A DNA stretch of 64,000 nt from Chrysogorgia sp. JL179-B06 (Eukaryota > Cnidaria > Anthozoa > Scleralcyonacea > Chrysogorgiidae). The stretch spans positions 72,001 through 136,000 of the forward strand of contig JAYKKM010000051.1 of assembly GCA_035772405.1 (NCBI GenBank). Direction: 5' to 3'. Below, piece by piece: positions 53,580 to 64,000 of this stretch. Both the position numbers and the translations under genes were made by a program. The first letter of the stretch is position 1. The number at the start of each line of letters is the position of its first letter. Under the pieces are notes generated by a model, which saw nothing but the letters and a program-made list of their open reading frames with translations, was not told where the DNA came from and ran no database searches.

Positions 53580-55000
53580 TGATACTGATAGTCCGCTACC
53601 TCGAGCCTGTCCCGTATTTTTTGGAAAAAAAACTGAGCTATTAATTGTCAGGTTCCAAGCATGATAGGGAAAGCACTTTCTAACCGCCCACTAGTAGGTC
53701 CTGGAACGACGTGCTTTGCATGTAGAAATAGAAAAGGAGAAATAAAGTAGGAGACAAAAAAGGTTTTTGAGGCAAAACTGCAAAAAAACACGCCAAAAAG
53801 ATGGGTGAAAATGATCAGAGAATCCTGAGTGGGCGTGATTGTTGATGTAACGTATGCAAAAACTGGATGATACTAATAAATAGGAGACTGTACTTACGAA
53901 TTCAGTTGTAAAACGGGTGGTTTCGGGACGTACTCCAGAAAAAAACCTGTGGCAGAAAGACACTGTTATCGTTGTTATGGAAACATGTATGATCGAGAGG
54001 GTGGTGAGTGGTTAGCTGGAGCCGTGATGGATAATTGGTGGGAGCTGAAATGGTGTTGGTGAGATCTGTCATGAAGTATTTTCATCTTTATCATCATCTG
54101 AATGCGTAATCAATTTATCCTGGGCGTTCTGTGACCCCCTCCCGCAAGTAATCGTCTTCTGGACGATCTTTTTATTAGTATTAACTAAAGGTTAGTATTA
54201 GAAAATCATTAGGCGGGGGGTTAGAAAACCATTAGGCAGGGGGTTAGAAAACCATTAGGCGGGGGGTTAGGATCTAAGTTGTTTTGGGGATAGATGTATT
54301 TCATCAGACAGGCATGTCTGATCGTATGATACTACCATCTAAATGTGTTTGTGGATGAATAGAACTGTATAATTTGCATTGGATTCGGTTGAATTTTGAT
54401 TTGTGGATTAACTGGTGGAAACATACAGTATGTGGCGAATTAAATGGTTCATATACGGACGATGTATACGGAAACAAATGCTCTGATGGATGACCTATTT
54501 TTTTATTAATATTTATATTTTGCTTCTAAAAGGACCCAGTAAGTTACTCACAGTTAACAGTTTAAAGTTTAGTTTGTTGGAATATTGCACAAAATGTATC
54601 ACAGAAATTTTAAAGATCAAAATTTACAGCAAGTTACGTGTTATAATACAAGAAAGAGAAAGTACAATTATACTATTGCGAAACAACGTGCTGTGTACGA
54701 ATATATGTCTTACATTTTCCTTGTCTGATTGAGAAGTAATTGCTATAAATCTTTTTTATTCAGTATATGTCGGAGCCTGAGCTGTCATGTCAATATTTGT
54801 ATTACCTGTGCTGGGTAAGAGTTTAATAATCCTTTCACTTTTCACTACCATCTTTCTTTCTCGCAAAGATAAATCGTGATTTTCAAGTATATTAGAATTT
54901 TTCAACCTCATATCGTATTTGAACGTCTTTGCACAGCTTTTAGTCATATTGACTTTTATGTAAACAATTTATCAGGTTTGTAATTTGTATGCAAATGCAT
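53580..55000. other. Non-coding stretch with a 29 bp tandem repeat
   Basis: At 54205-54275 GTTAGAAAACCATTAGGCGG is repeated three times. No gene is supported elsewhere; the short frames at 53691 and 54490 show no domain. Confidence 0.45.
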
Positions 55001-55009
55001 TACATGAAA

Positions 55010-55370
55010 GTCAGTAGTGCATGTATGCAAATTAGTAGTGCATGCATGCATGTAAATTAGTTGTGCATGCATGTAAATTAGTTGTGCATGCATGTAAATT
55101 AGTAGTGCATGCATGTAAATTAATAGTGCATGCATGCAATTAATGGTGCATGCATGCACATTGGTAGTGCATGCATGCACATTGGTAGTGCATGTTTGCA
55201 AATTAGTAGTGTGTGCATGCAATTAATGGTGCATGCACGAATATTGGTAGTACAGGCATGCAATTAATAGTGCATGTATGCAAATGGTAGTGCACCCATG
55301 GAAATTGGTAGTGCATCCATGCAAAAGTGATTGCATGCATATGCAACATGCCTGCAACATGCATGTATCA
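55010..55370. repeat. GCATGC-rich tandem array with a 22-24 bp unit
   Basis: About fifteen copies of GTAGTGCATGCATGTAAATT (variants with GCAATTAATG, GCACATTG) follow each other. TGCATGCA palindromes occur in nearly every unit. Reading frames through it are repeat artefacts. Confidence 0.88.
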
Positions 55371-56739
55371 TGCCTGCATATTTTGGAAGGGGGAGCTAGC
55401 AGGGATGTGGATAACATAATATTGATGCTCTTGAGAGGTCTCAATACAGGGCAGCGAAACTGATCTTTCCTTATAAGTCAGGACTTACAAGACTAGAATT
55501 ATTATAAGACAGACAAGACTAGAATTATTATAAGTCATAGGTATGAATAATAGATATGAGGGGAATTAGTGATTAAATGTCGCCGAATGCCCAGGGAGGA
55601 TTTGTGGAAGTCCCAAGGTTTGAGGGACATTTAATCACTGATTTCCCGACATATCATTGTTTAAATCTCTTGACCAATCACATGAGAGAAACATACAAGT
55701 GGGCGGGAAACACTATGTTGTTGGGCGCTAGTGAGAAAAGATGTTTTAGCGAGCGTGTAGAATAATTATGATTAGCGATAAACTGTTTGTAACAAATCTA
55801 ATCAATTAAACATTTGGTGGCAGTACAGTCAACGATAGACTACAAGAAGGAGATTGAAATATGGGATTTACCTGAAAGGGAAAGCTAGAGAAGCTTTTTA
55901 GAGTGCTAGAAATAGATATTAATGAAATCAAGAAAGATACAGGAGTTCAGACGATTTTGGAGCGATTAGAGAAACTATATTTACAGGACACTAACCAAAG
56001 TGCGTATATAGCGTATCAGAACACTTCAACTTTGAGACGTTTAAGCGACCAGAGAAAATGCCAATGAAATAGCACTTGATAAAATATGAACAATTATATA
56101 TCAAAATGAAGGATCACCAGAAAAAAGATGGCGACTGATTGAATCTCGTAGAAATGACTGAACAGAAGTTGTTGTAGAGTTTCAAAAAAGGAAGCTTTAT
56201 GTATTTAATTCATGTTAACAAGGTAAACCATGTTAAAATGTTATTAAAGCTTTAAGGACAGAAAGCATTCTGTTAAAATGTACAACCGCCATCTTTTTCG
56301 GTACCGTCAATTATGCAGAGAGACAATTACGGAGTTGAAATATGATGGGATGACGAAGCAGTTAATCAAAATTTATGGCGATACAGTCTCACCAAGTTTC
56401 ACTAGTTCGGGGGAAGATAAAGAAGAACCAGTGTTCTAACAGAAGATAATCAGAGTCGTCAAAACAGAGATGCAGCAGCGTCAAGTGGAGCAAGAAACTG
56501 ATTAAACCCTCTGGACTTTGAAGGAAATATTTCAAGATGAAGTATCAAAGAATTAATGTGATATCTGCAAGATATACAAGAAGGCCCCGATCAGTAGGAT
56601 TAATTATCAATCAATATTCAACAGGGAGTATGGATTGTACATATTATATTGTTGATGTGTTCTCAAGATACTCAGTTGCTTATATCAGAAAATCAAAGAA
56701 GCCATCGTCTTTATTAATGCAATACTCTAAACTTGGATC

Positions 56740-57394
56740 AGTTACTTTGTTCGACTGCAAACATTTCTAGCAGGTGAATTTGCTATCAGTAGCGGGAGAT
56801 GTGTGAAGCATTCAACATTAAAGTAGCAAAAACAGCAGCAGAAAGCCCTTGGTCAAATGGACTGTGTGAAAGACATAATGGATCGTCATCAAACAGTCAG
56901 TGAAGAAACTGATAGAAGACACAGATTGTTCATTGGAACCAGCTACATGATCCTGCGTAGTCAGCGCAAAGAACACACTACTTGGACATACAGTAATGGC
57001 TGTAGCCCAAACATGATTGTATTTGGAAGGAATCCAAATATTATGTCAAGTATTCTGAATGATAAATTACCTTGGATGACAATGTGCCAAGCGTAACAGT
57101 TGAACTGCAATGAGATCTGAAAGAGAAGCTTTCATCCAAAGTGAATCTTTAGAGAAGATAAAACGGGCATTAAGAAGCAATGCTCGAAGCTGCAATGATG
57201 TAAGATTCCAGAATGGCGATAGATTGAGAGGACCAGGGCCAGTCACTGGACAGGAGAATAAACAAGTTCTGGTGAAACATGGAAGTGAATATATGAGAGT
57301 ACACACTTGCCGTCTAATACACACCGACAATGTGAACTTTAAACCGAACGTGAACAACCACGATCCGGAGGAAAGTCAACAAAAGAAGAATTAG
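56740..57394 (+). pseudogene. Copia integrase fragment
   Basis: Across shifting frames one reads GEFAISSGR, FNIKVAKTAAESPWSNG, LCERHNG, SPNMIVFGRNPNIMSSILND, KLPWMT and then KIKRALRSNARSCNDVRFQN and GPVTGQENKQVLVKHGSEYM with RVHTCRLIHTDN. This matches the catalytic-glutamate region and the GKGY/GxGxV C-terminal region of copia integrases. The first half of the core is missing or scrambled. Confidence 0.8.
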
Positions 57395-57396
57395 AA

Positions 57397-57522
57397 GATC
57401 AAAGAAGCCATCGTCTATTATTAATGCAATACTCTAAACTTGGATCAGTTACTTTGTTCAACCACAAACATTTCTAGCAGGTGAATTTGCTATCAGTAGC
57501 GGGAGATGTGTGAAGCATTCAA
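57397..57522. repeat. Direct duplication of part of the copia integrase region
   Basis: The 125 bases from ATCAAAGAAGCCATCGTCTA through AGTTACTTTGTTC to GTGTGAAGCATTCAACATT are nearly identical to 56693-56819. It duplicates copia text about 705 bases downstream and separates integrase from the following traces. Confidence 0.85.
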
Positions 57523-58029
57523 CATTCAACAATTCAGAAAAGAAGAACTATGAACAAAGAAATGAAACGGAACCCAGCAAGTAAGAACTGCCAATTGACG
57601 AAAAGCATCCCGATAGAGATCAAGCAATCATAATGAAGCCACGGATGAAGACAGTGAATCCACTGCTGCAACAGACATGAAAGAAATTAAAAACAATTGC
57701 CAGAGTGAAAGAAAGAAAATTAATAAACACTACTTGCCAAAATTAAAATCGAAAATAGTCTACAGATTGAAAGATGAAGACCACCAGCTGGAAAGAAGGG
57801 ACAGTTCATAGTCATGCTGGTAAAGCCAAAGGAAAATACCAGAACTGTCTGAATGTGGAAGATGAACAAGGAAAGTGAATTACTTCTCCTGTTGCGGAAT
57901 GGGAGCCAGTCTGTGAAGAGATACTGCTGAACAGCAATTTGTCAAAAGAATCTGTACAAATTGCAAAACTGGATCGAAGCTTGATAGCTAGAAATTGAAC
58001 AATGTTTACCAGGAAGTTCAGGATGAAAA

Positions 58030-58960
58030 TCAACAATGTATCACATGCAGGTGGGTGATAACATTCAAAGTTGTAATAGGAATACATGTAAGTAACCGTT
58101 GCCAGAGGATTTTAAGATTCAGAAGTCAAAGGCAGACGAACAGAATCTTCAACCTGTTCCAAAGAATCAATTCGTATAGTGTTAGCGATGATTTCTTCCA
58201 AACAGTGGAAATGTAGAATGCTTGATGTGAAGACAGCATTCCTACAAGGGAAACCACTAGATAAAGAAGTCTAGAAGTCTGGAAGCTGAACAAATGTGTT
58301 TATGGATTATACCTCGCGATACTGGTACAACCGTGTGAAAGAAGAACTTACCAAGATTGGATTAGAGAAGTCAAGATATGATAAAGCTCTGTTCTACTGG
58401 AGACATGGAGGAAGATGCGAAAGTTTGAAAAACTCGTGGAGAAGATCAAATCAATCTTCACTGTGGGCTCAGAAGAGACAGCACCTATGAAATACTTGGG
58501 GATGAACATTGAAGAATCGAATGGTGAAATCAGTTTCAGTCAAGATTCCTACATTGATTATATTCAGATGAATTGAAGTAGAAATTGAAAACAAGAAATA
58601 TAAAGCTCGAATCCTGAATGTCAAAGAGCAATCATCTTCCAGAACAGTCTGTGGGCAGTTAATCTGGATTTCCACACAATCAAGACCTGATATCTCATTT
58701 GATGCATGTATGTCAACTGAGTACAAAGTTGAACTCCGCAACAGTCCAAGATGTCCTACAAGCCAACAAAGTGTTAAGAAAGGTGAAAGAAAGCCGAATT
58801 TCATTATATTTCATGTATGGAAGAATGCATCAGCCATTGAAGTTGATAGCACATTGTGATTCATCATATGCGAATCAGCTCAAAGATGGATGATCCTCAC
58901 AAGGAGGAATGATAATATTCCTCGTGGATAGCAAAGGAAGAGAGTAGAGTTTACAGAAGT
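58030..58960 (+). pseudogene. Copia reverse transcriptase fragment
   Basis: Segments in several frames include CRWVITFKVV, MLDVKTAFLQGKPLDKEV, LWKLNKCVYGL, RYWYNRVKEELTKIGLEKSR and YDKALFYWRHGG, then MKYLGMNIEESNGEISFSQD. They cover the DVKTAFLxG and CVYGL motifs of copia reverse transcriptase; the YVDD-type motif is not seen. Terminal phrases such as YANQLKDG and IFLVDSKG fit the RNase H edge. Confidence 0.8.
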
Positions 58961-58979
58961 AAATCATCCTCCTGTTCAT

Positions 58980-59370
58980 CGAGGGACATTTATCCACTAA
59001 CTTCCAAACATGATATGGTATTAGATTATAATACCATATTAATTGCTGCCGAGATATAATTTTATAGTTGAAATTCTTTTGGGAATAAAAACATTGTGAA
59101 TGGGTCGCCCATGTATGTTAATGAGGGAAAATTAGAAATTTCCTGTGTTTATTTCCTATGTAAATAAGTAAACGTATGTATGTCGATGAAGGCATTTAGG
59201 AATTCAAAGCCTGGATTACTTATCGGATGAATACAGTTAGTTTTATCCAACGAATAATTTCACCATCAAAACTATAGGGCAGATATGCCATTTATATCAC
59301 CATTTGCTCAATTTCCTTTGTTATCTATAGTGGTCTTTATCTCTGAAAAAACTTATTTATTGGCTAATAA
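58980..59370. other. Non-coding stretch, possible remnant LTR
   Basis: It starts with the GAGGGACATTTATCCACTAA phrase that resembles text at 55621 and otherwise shows no feature. Confidence 0.4.
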
Positions 59371-59373
59371 CTA

Positions 59374-59633
59374 CAATCGTTGCCAAACGTCGTTATTCTG
59401 TGTTTTAATACGTTCAATGTAATGACGCAGCTCTACCCCCCACCCCCGAACAATGTTGAGTAAATGATTGCAATTTACGCATTTGGTTGTAATGTTAAAG
59501 CCAGAAACTTTTATATTATGGTATTCAACATTGAACGGGGGCAGGGGGTTGAAACATGATGGATTGACTGAGGAATATGCGAATACTCTATAAATCCTCG
59601 ATCGAGCCAGCCAACTAATTTTGGCAACGATTG
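59374..59633. mobile_element. Tc1/mariner-type MITE, 260 bp
   Basis: The ends CAATCGTTGCCAAA and TTTGGCAACGATTG are inverted and flanked by TA on both sides (59372-59373 and 59634-59635). The centre has an inner inverted pair (GTTCAATG... and ...CATTGAAC) and no gene. The TA duplication and end structure fit the mariner superfamily, although 2-base duplications are weak evidence alone. Confidence 0.7.
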
Positions 59634-59639
59634 TAGACA

Positions 59640-60130
59640 TTATTCATGAGGTTGATATCTGTAAATGGAATAGATCACTCAGCCTGGTTCTACCCTGAAA
59701 ATATTCAAAACCGCCCACAGCTTAAAACGTAAACAGATAATTGATCAATTAACACAAGCAAACAAACACAGTATAAACATTATAATAAACATAGCTACCA
59801 ATATTCCTTTGGGAAACTTTCAATATTCTACAACCATACACAAAAATACATCCTGTGTTATAAACATTTCTTTGTCTGACTTGGCCATGCTTGTTCAACA
59901 GTCGTTCCAAAAATAACAATGCGAACAATCTAAAGATCCAAATTTTCCATTTATAGTTTCTTTTTTGTAAAGACCAACCCCTCGTTGGACTTATATCCTA
60001 CAAAATAAAAATACGTGGAAAGAAACTCAGTTCAGATTATGTGAAGTTTGCCAAATTACTTTAGAAAACCTTGCCATTAATGGTGATATAATGTGGTTAT
60101 GTACCTGTTAGGTGCCGAGCTAGGCGTGTT
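59640..60130. other. Non-coding stretch, nothing recognised
   Basis: AT-rich and without gene or repeat signature. Confidence 0.5.
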
Positions 60131-60139
60131 AGACTTACC

Positions 60140-60364
60140 TAGCCTCCTCCGCAGGCTGCAACTCTGTGGCTTCTTTCCCCCCGAGTCAAATAGCTTCCAA
60201 GGCTGTTTTGGCCATTTTTGGCCGAGCCAGAGAAATTCAATCAATTCCTTCACAATCCATATAGTTCTCTGCAATCCCAGCCAAAACATTGCTCGCACAA
60301 CCTTGGTCTTGGAAACGTCTGACTCGGAAAAAAGAAGACACAGAGTTGCCTGCGGAGGAGGCTG
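60140..60364. mobile_element. MULE-type MITE, 225 bp, 9 bp target duplication
   Basis: TAGCCTCCTCCGCAGGC at the left is inverted at the right (GCCTGCGGAGGAGGCTG). AGACTTACC stands at 60131-60139 and 60365-60373. Its TAGCC start resembles that of the 48253-48978 element, so the two may share a transposase family. Confidence 0.9.
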
Positions 60365-60439
60365 AGACTTACCGTACTTGACGCCACTGCATGTTGTGCA
60401 ATAGAACACTAGACATGGACAACCGAGAGCCAGAATGGA

Positions 60440-61980
60440 GAACAATTTAATAGAGTAAAACATCATCTTATATAGTACACTATTGCGTCGGAGGTCCTCA
60501 GAGGGTTAAGAGGTCGTCACAGAACCTCTCCCATAAAAGGAACTACGTTATTTATACATCTTTTGTGATAGTAACACTTAACACCTAAGTACAGTATTGC
60601 GTCGGAACCTCTCCCTTAAAGGAACTACGTCATTTGTACATCTTTCGTGTTAGTAACACTTAACACCTAAGGATTCAACTGTCGTAACATGTCGTCACAT
60701 TCTAATTCGATTATCCGTCTATTCGTCCCGAAAACTGAAAAACAAAAACAAAAATTAAACGTAGAACAACAAAATACACACGCATCGGCATATAAGTTAA
60801 AAATTAACGCGCCCTATCTCTTATTACACATTGCTCACGCATCTTATACCTTGCAGGTCTTGCTGGCACAAATTTTCTAATACTTATAATCTGTTTAAAG
60901 TGATGTGGACTATTGCCCTTACGTCATGATTTACTGTACAACTGGAAATAACTAGCCAAGATTATACTTTAATTATCACTATTTATCTTAAACACCGCCA
61001 CCTTGTGCGTGTTGTGCATCTCAACTAAATATCATACTCGTCTAATCTTACAGTTACTATATCTCATTGGTCTGCCGTTACTACCGGACTTACTCTATCT
61101 CTACCAACATAACTTCCTTTGTCTATACGATCCTCTTTTTTATGCCCCCCCCCCCGTAAACTACTATAGTAAGAACCCCCGCGCGTTTAATAAAGGCAAA
61201 CAATCAACATATATGACTTAAATGAAAATAAAAACATGCAGTATCTGGTAAAATAATGTCTTGATTCCCTTCAAAATAATTTGACTGCTTGGTCCAACAC
61301 GATATTTGCAACTCTTAATTTACTGGCTTAATCAATGCAATGACTTCACAGCTGGTAAGACGGGCTTGACCGGTTACATTGGATAGACGAATTTTATCTG
61401 GAGATGATCCATACTCATTACATTTGGCAATCTCGAAAGTGAAAATACACTGCAGCACATTCTAAACCAACACGTTACTCATTTTCCAGCCGGTTTTTCT
61501 TTCTTTCTTTCTTTTCTGTTAGGTCGTCAATAGGTCGATAGGTCGTCGATAGTTCAGTCGTGTTTCGGTCTTGGTATAAGTTCGCCGGTCGACTACGACG
61601 ATCTGGATCTTCATTTCAACTCAGTAGTAGCTTTCATTCCCAAGGCCGTTCCGTCGTATAACACCACTTCCTTTTTTGCCACATTTCCCATTGACGGTTT
61701 GTTGTTTCGATGTCTTCTGTGTCGACTCCGGTTTCATATGTACGGGACGATCCCAACGCTTGCCAATTTATAACGTGCCGAGGGTACAGCACATCAGGTA
61801 CGCAAACAGAGAGAACAGCGTACACGAATATTATCAAAAATCTAAAGACGCCATTGTTGAGGTCAGAAAGGAGAACAGGACACTTTCGACAGTCGGAATG
61901 GAGAATAATTTAATAGAATAAAACATCATTACGTCATTTACATCTTTCCTGATAGTAACACTTAACACCTAAGGATTTAA
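60440..61980. repeat. Dispersed direct repeat, about 1.5 kb apart
   Basis: AATTTAATAGAGTAAAACATCAT (60449) recurs in variant form at 61906, and GATAGTAACACTTAACACCTAAG occurs near 60570, 60655 and 61947. The copies at 60480-60590 and 60592-60680 are tandem duplicates of each other. It may be LTR debris of an unidentified element; the stretch between has no supported gene. Confidence 0.5.
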
Positions 61981-62039
61981 CTGTAAGGAGGAACATCAAT
62001 AATAAATAACAAAAACCAGAACCAGCTGTCAATTTCAAA

Positions 62040-62200
62040 TAATATAAAATAAAACATATTCCGAAAAATAAAGACATCCTGAGAACTCAAGATATTGTAC
62101 TCTTGTTATTGACTCATATCCATATTATACTCTTGTTATTGACTCATATCTTGAGTCCTCAGGATGTCTTTATTTTTCGGAATATGTTTTATTTTATAAA
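62040..62200. repeat. Inverted repeat with 50 bp arms
   Basis: ATAAAACATATTCCGAAAAA and CATCCTGAGAACTCAAGATAT (62049-62096) are inverted at 62148-62198. The 50-base loop contains two direct copies of ACTCTTGTTATTGACTCATAT. Confidence 0.85.
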
Positions 62201-62204
62201 TAAC

Positions 62205-62300
62205 AAAGCCCAGCAAAAAACCACGAAATATAGGCATATTTAAAAGGTTTATTTAGAGAAGATCTTACGTTTCGTTGCTACACGCAACTTCAGAGAATGA
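62205..62300 (-). mobile_element. Penelope-like element 3' fragment with degenerate hammerhead
   Basis: On the minus strand CTCTGAAGTTGCGTGTAGCAA, then CGAAACGTAAG and a pyrimidine-rich tail. The text keeps stem II (GTTGC/GCAAC) and GAAACGT of a hammerhead but the CTGATGA core is reduced to CTGAAG, so cleavage is not expected. Confidence 0.5.
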
Positions 62301-62701
62301 ATGAATAAATTATTTACAAAGGTGCTTAAAATTACAGCGATTAATTTACATGATACTTTAGTTACATGTATATTATTGACGTATGAGGTAAAATCGGAAA
62401 TATGCAATGTGAGGCAAGTGATAAGTTAAAATATGAAAAGAGGAAAAGTCCCCATGTTAGCATTAAGGGAAGGGTTGAGTTTACGTATAAGAAGGCTTTC
62501 TCGGACTGAAGTTCAGAGACAGAGGTGGAAGAGGAAGGAAGACAAAATGGTATTTTGTCAATCTGTCAAGATACTTGTGGGGGAAGGATTAATTCCTGTC
62601 TTGCCAGTAAGAGCAGAGACACCTAAGTGGTCTGAGATTCGTGTGTGTAAAAGTCGACTGGTTTAGCCAATTATTTATAATTCGATTACGATTTTCGCCT
62701 G

Positions 62702-62890
62702 GTTCTCTACTTCGTCGAAGATGAGATGTCTTCCTGTACTAGAGATTTGAGAGTCGGGGCGATATATAAATATGTATATGATGTTTGACTGTTCTGACCA
62801 TGTCACAATAGCTCAGTGTCATGGTTAGAGCGCCGATGCGTTGATTCGGAGACCTCTGGTTCGATTCCCGGTTGGGGCAGTCAAATTTTC
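62702..62890 (+). mobile_element. tRNA-derived SINE (family B)
   Basis: A leader with TTCGTCGAAGATGAGATGTC, TTTGAGAGTCGGGGCG and TATATAAATATG precedes ATAGCTCAGTGTCATGG (A-box, with a 3-base insertion), GGTTCGATTCCCGGTTGGGG (B-box) and CAGTC. The copy at 49243 is the reverse orientation partner. Confidence 0.88.
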
Positions 62891-63288
62891 ATATACATAT
62901 ATTTGACCAATAATACTAAAATGTAGCGTATAGTATATAGCGCAGTTCCCACAAAGTCTGTTCTGCGGATATCCCACAAGCATATCAACATGTCACGTTG
63001 GTCTACAAGTTTACAGTCGCAAATAGTGGAGTGGATGTGTCCGGGGCTATGGCTTTCAATGAGGTGGAAGACGGGGGTTAGTATAATTGTTTGATTTTGG
63101 GTTAGGGTTATTTTTCAAACCTTTATACTAACCCTGATACTAACCTTCCTACAAACCCTCAAACAACTAGTTTCCAGTCTTTCCGCGGAAACCTTATTTT
63201 AAAGGATACTTTCTAGCAATCACCCATATTATGGTAGAAATTCTTTGCAAATGACGTCATGGCACTTACAATTCACATGACAAGATGA

Positions 63289-63775
63289 GCCCGGAGAAAG
63301 TGTGTAATTTTGCGCTTTGTGCATTGTGGGACATGTACCTCAATAATTGAGGTGACTGTCCCATGACGCCTTGCGGTCAACCTCGGAAAACTAGCTATCG
63401 GCCAGCCTGCGACAAGATAATCTGTTGAGAAATTTAACTCAGATAACAATCTGACTCGGCGCTGAAACAGAGGATATATTCAAACTCGGCGCTGAAACAG
63501 AGGATATATTCAAGTTTTGTATTCAGGCAAACTATTCTTGGATTTAAAACTATTCATTTTCTTCCAAAATAGAATTCCGTTTCAAATGGATCAAAATATT
63601 TATCGCTTGCTTTGAACAAAGACGTGTTCGCTGACAGCAGTCTTGAGTTCAAGTGATTCGATCTCTGACCGTGTAACCATAGAAACAACATCATTAATCA
63701 ACCAATCACAGTAAAGTATCTATGAACACATCCCGTCACACTTTGTGAGCATAAATTACACACTTTCTCCGGGCG
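63289..63775. mobile_element. Possible MITE with GCCCGGAGAAAGTGTGTAAT ends
   Basis: GCCCGGAGAAAGTGTGTAAT at 63289 is inverted at about 63756-63775. Inside, CTCGGCGCTGAAACAGAGGA occurs twice 30 bases apart (63454-63515). No clean target duplication was found; the flanks themselves are partly inverted (GACAAGATGA and GCGTCTTGAC). Confidence 0.6.
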
Positions 63776-64000
63776 CGTCTTGACATTCCAACGACTCCTG
63801 TTCACAGTACAATTACTACAACTTCGAAAAAACAACACAAAAGCCTTTTATTCTAACCTGTTCTAACTGAACACAACTCAACCAAGAATAACCGAAGCAA
63901 ATTTTTTCGATTTCTGCGTTTCATAACAACAGAAAGTGTATATGATTATATTTCAGCAGGTATGGAAAAAGATGTAAGCTTTGGCTGGTTAAAGGGAAAT
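63776..64000. other. Non-coding end of the window
   Basis: No gene, repeat or RNA gene is recognised in the last 225 bases. Confidence 0.5.

Larger units (their letters stand above)
55560..58970 (+). mobile_element. Ty1/copia-type retrotransposon, heavily decayed
   Basis: Integrase traces (about 56740-57400) precede reverse transcriptase traces (about 58030-58570) and RNase H-like traces, the copia order. A primer-binding-site-like TTTGGTGGCAGT is at 55812. Flanking phrases GAGGGACATTTAATCACTGA (55621) and GAGGGACATTTATCCACTAA (58980) could be remnants of the two LTRs. Stops and shifts break all frames. Confidence 0.75.

Noticed and set aside
60077..60466. Minus-strand frame of 129 codons
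   Set aside because: It runs across a MITE and its 9-base duplication and has no recognisable protein features.
62808..62880. tRNA genes at this site and at 33165, 37990, 49260 and 53400
   Set aside because: A- and B-boxes are present but acceptor and T stems do not pair, and conserved non-tRNA bodies follow in dispersed copies in both orientations, so these are SINEs.

Overview
This is animal (metazoan) genomic DNA, AT-rich and dense with transposable elements. The evidence is a spliced insulin-receptor-type gene, tRNA-derived SINEs, BEL/Pao and Ty1/copia retroelements, hammerhead-bearing Penelope-like debris and many DNA transposons. The Polinton proteins resemble those I know from cnidarians and other marine invertebrates, but the species cannot be fixed from sequence alone.

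Positions 1 to about 24308 are the right-hand part of a Polinton/Maverick (adintovirus-like) element. It encodes a packaging ATPase, a major capsid protein, a penton-like capsid protein, a retrovirus-type integrase with a C-terminal chromodomain, a protein-primed family B DNA polymerase, a fibre-like protein, a BRO-N/nuclease/zinc-finger fusion, a VLTF3-like zinc-ribbon protein and a string of small membrane or coiled-coil proteins. Capsid and integrase genes lie on the minus strand, accessory genes on the plus strand from 13776, and the polymerase runs back from the right end on the minus strand. A shared AT-rich promoter-like motif precedes many of these genes. The left end, and the expected protease, lie outside the window. 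The copy looks young but dead: an 8.5 kb DNA transposon (942-9451) sits in the capsid gene, a 180 bp hAT MITE splits a small gene, a 4 bp duplication frameshifts the polymerase, and two or three small genes have lost starts or frame.

From 24309 to 33000 there is an 18 bp minisatellite, a 70 bp satellite, SINEs, long (TA)n tracts and Penelope-like fragments with two hammerhead ribozymes. From about 33390 to 42035 lies a decayed BEL/Pao retroelement on the minus strand, itself split by a second CACTG-ended transposon (34798-39939) built like the first. At 44844-45926 are the first two coding exons of an insulin/IGF-receptor-like tyrosine kinase gene (signal peptide and receptor L1 domain). The rest, to 64000, holds foldback and MITE elements with 9 bp target duplications, GCATGC-rich arrays, a decayed copia element (55800-58970), SINEs and repeat debris.

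Most notable are: a pair of transposons with CACTG ends, 2 bp target duplications and dense subterminal arrays; a terminal palindrome of the Polinton in which the polymerase start lies; the Polinton-wide promoter motif; and a near-perfect palindromic element whose exact centre was the target of two TTAA transposons.
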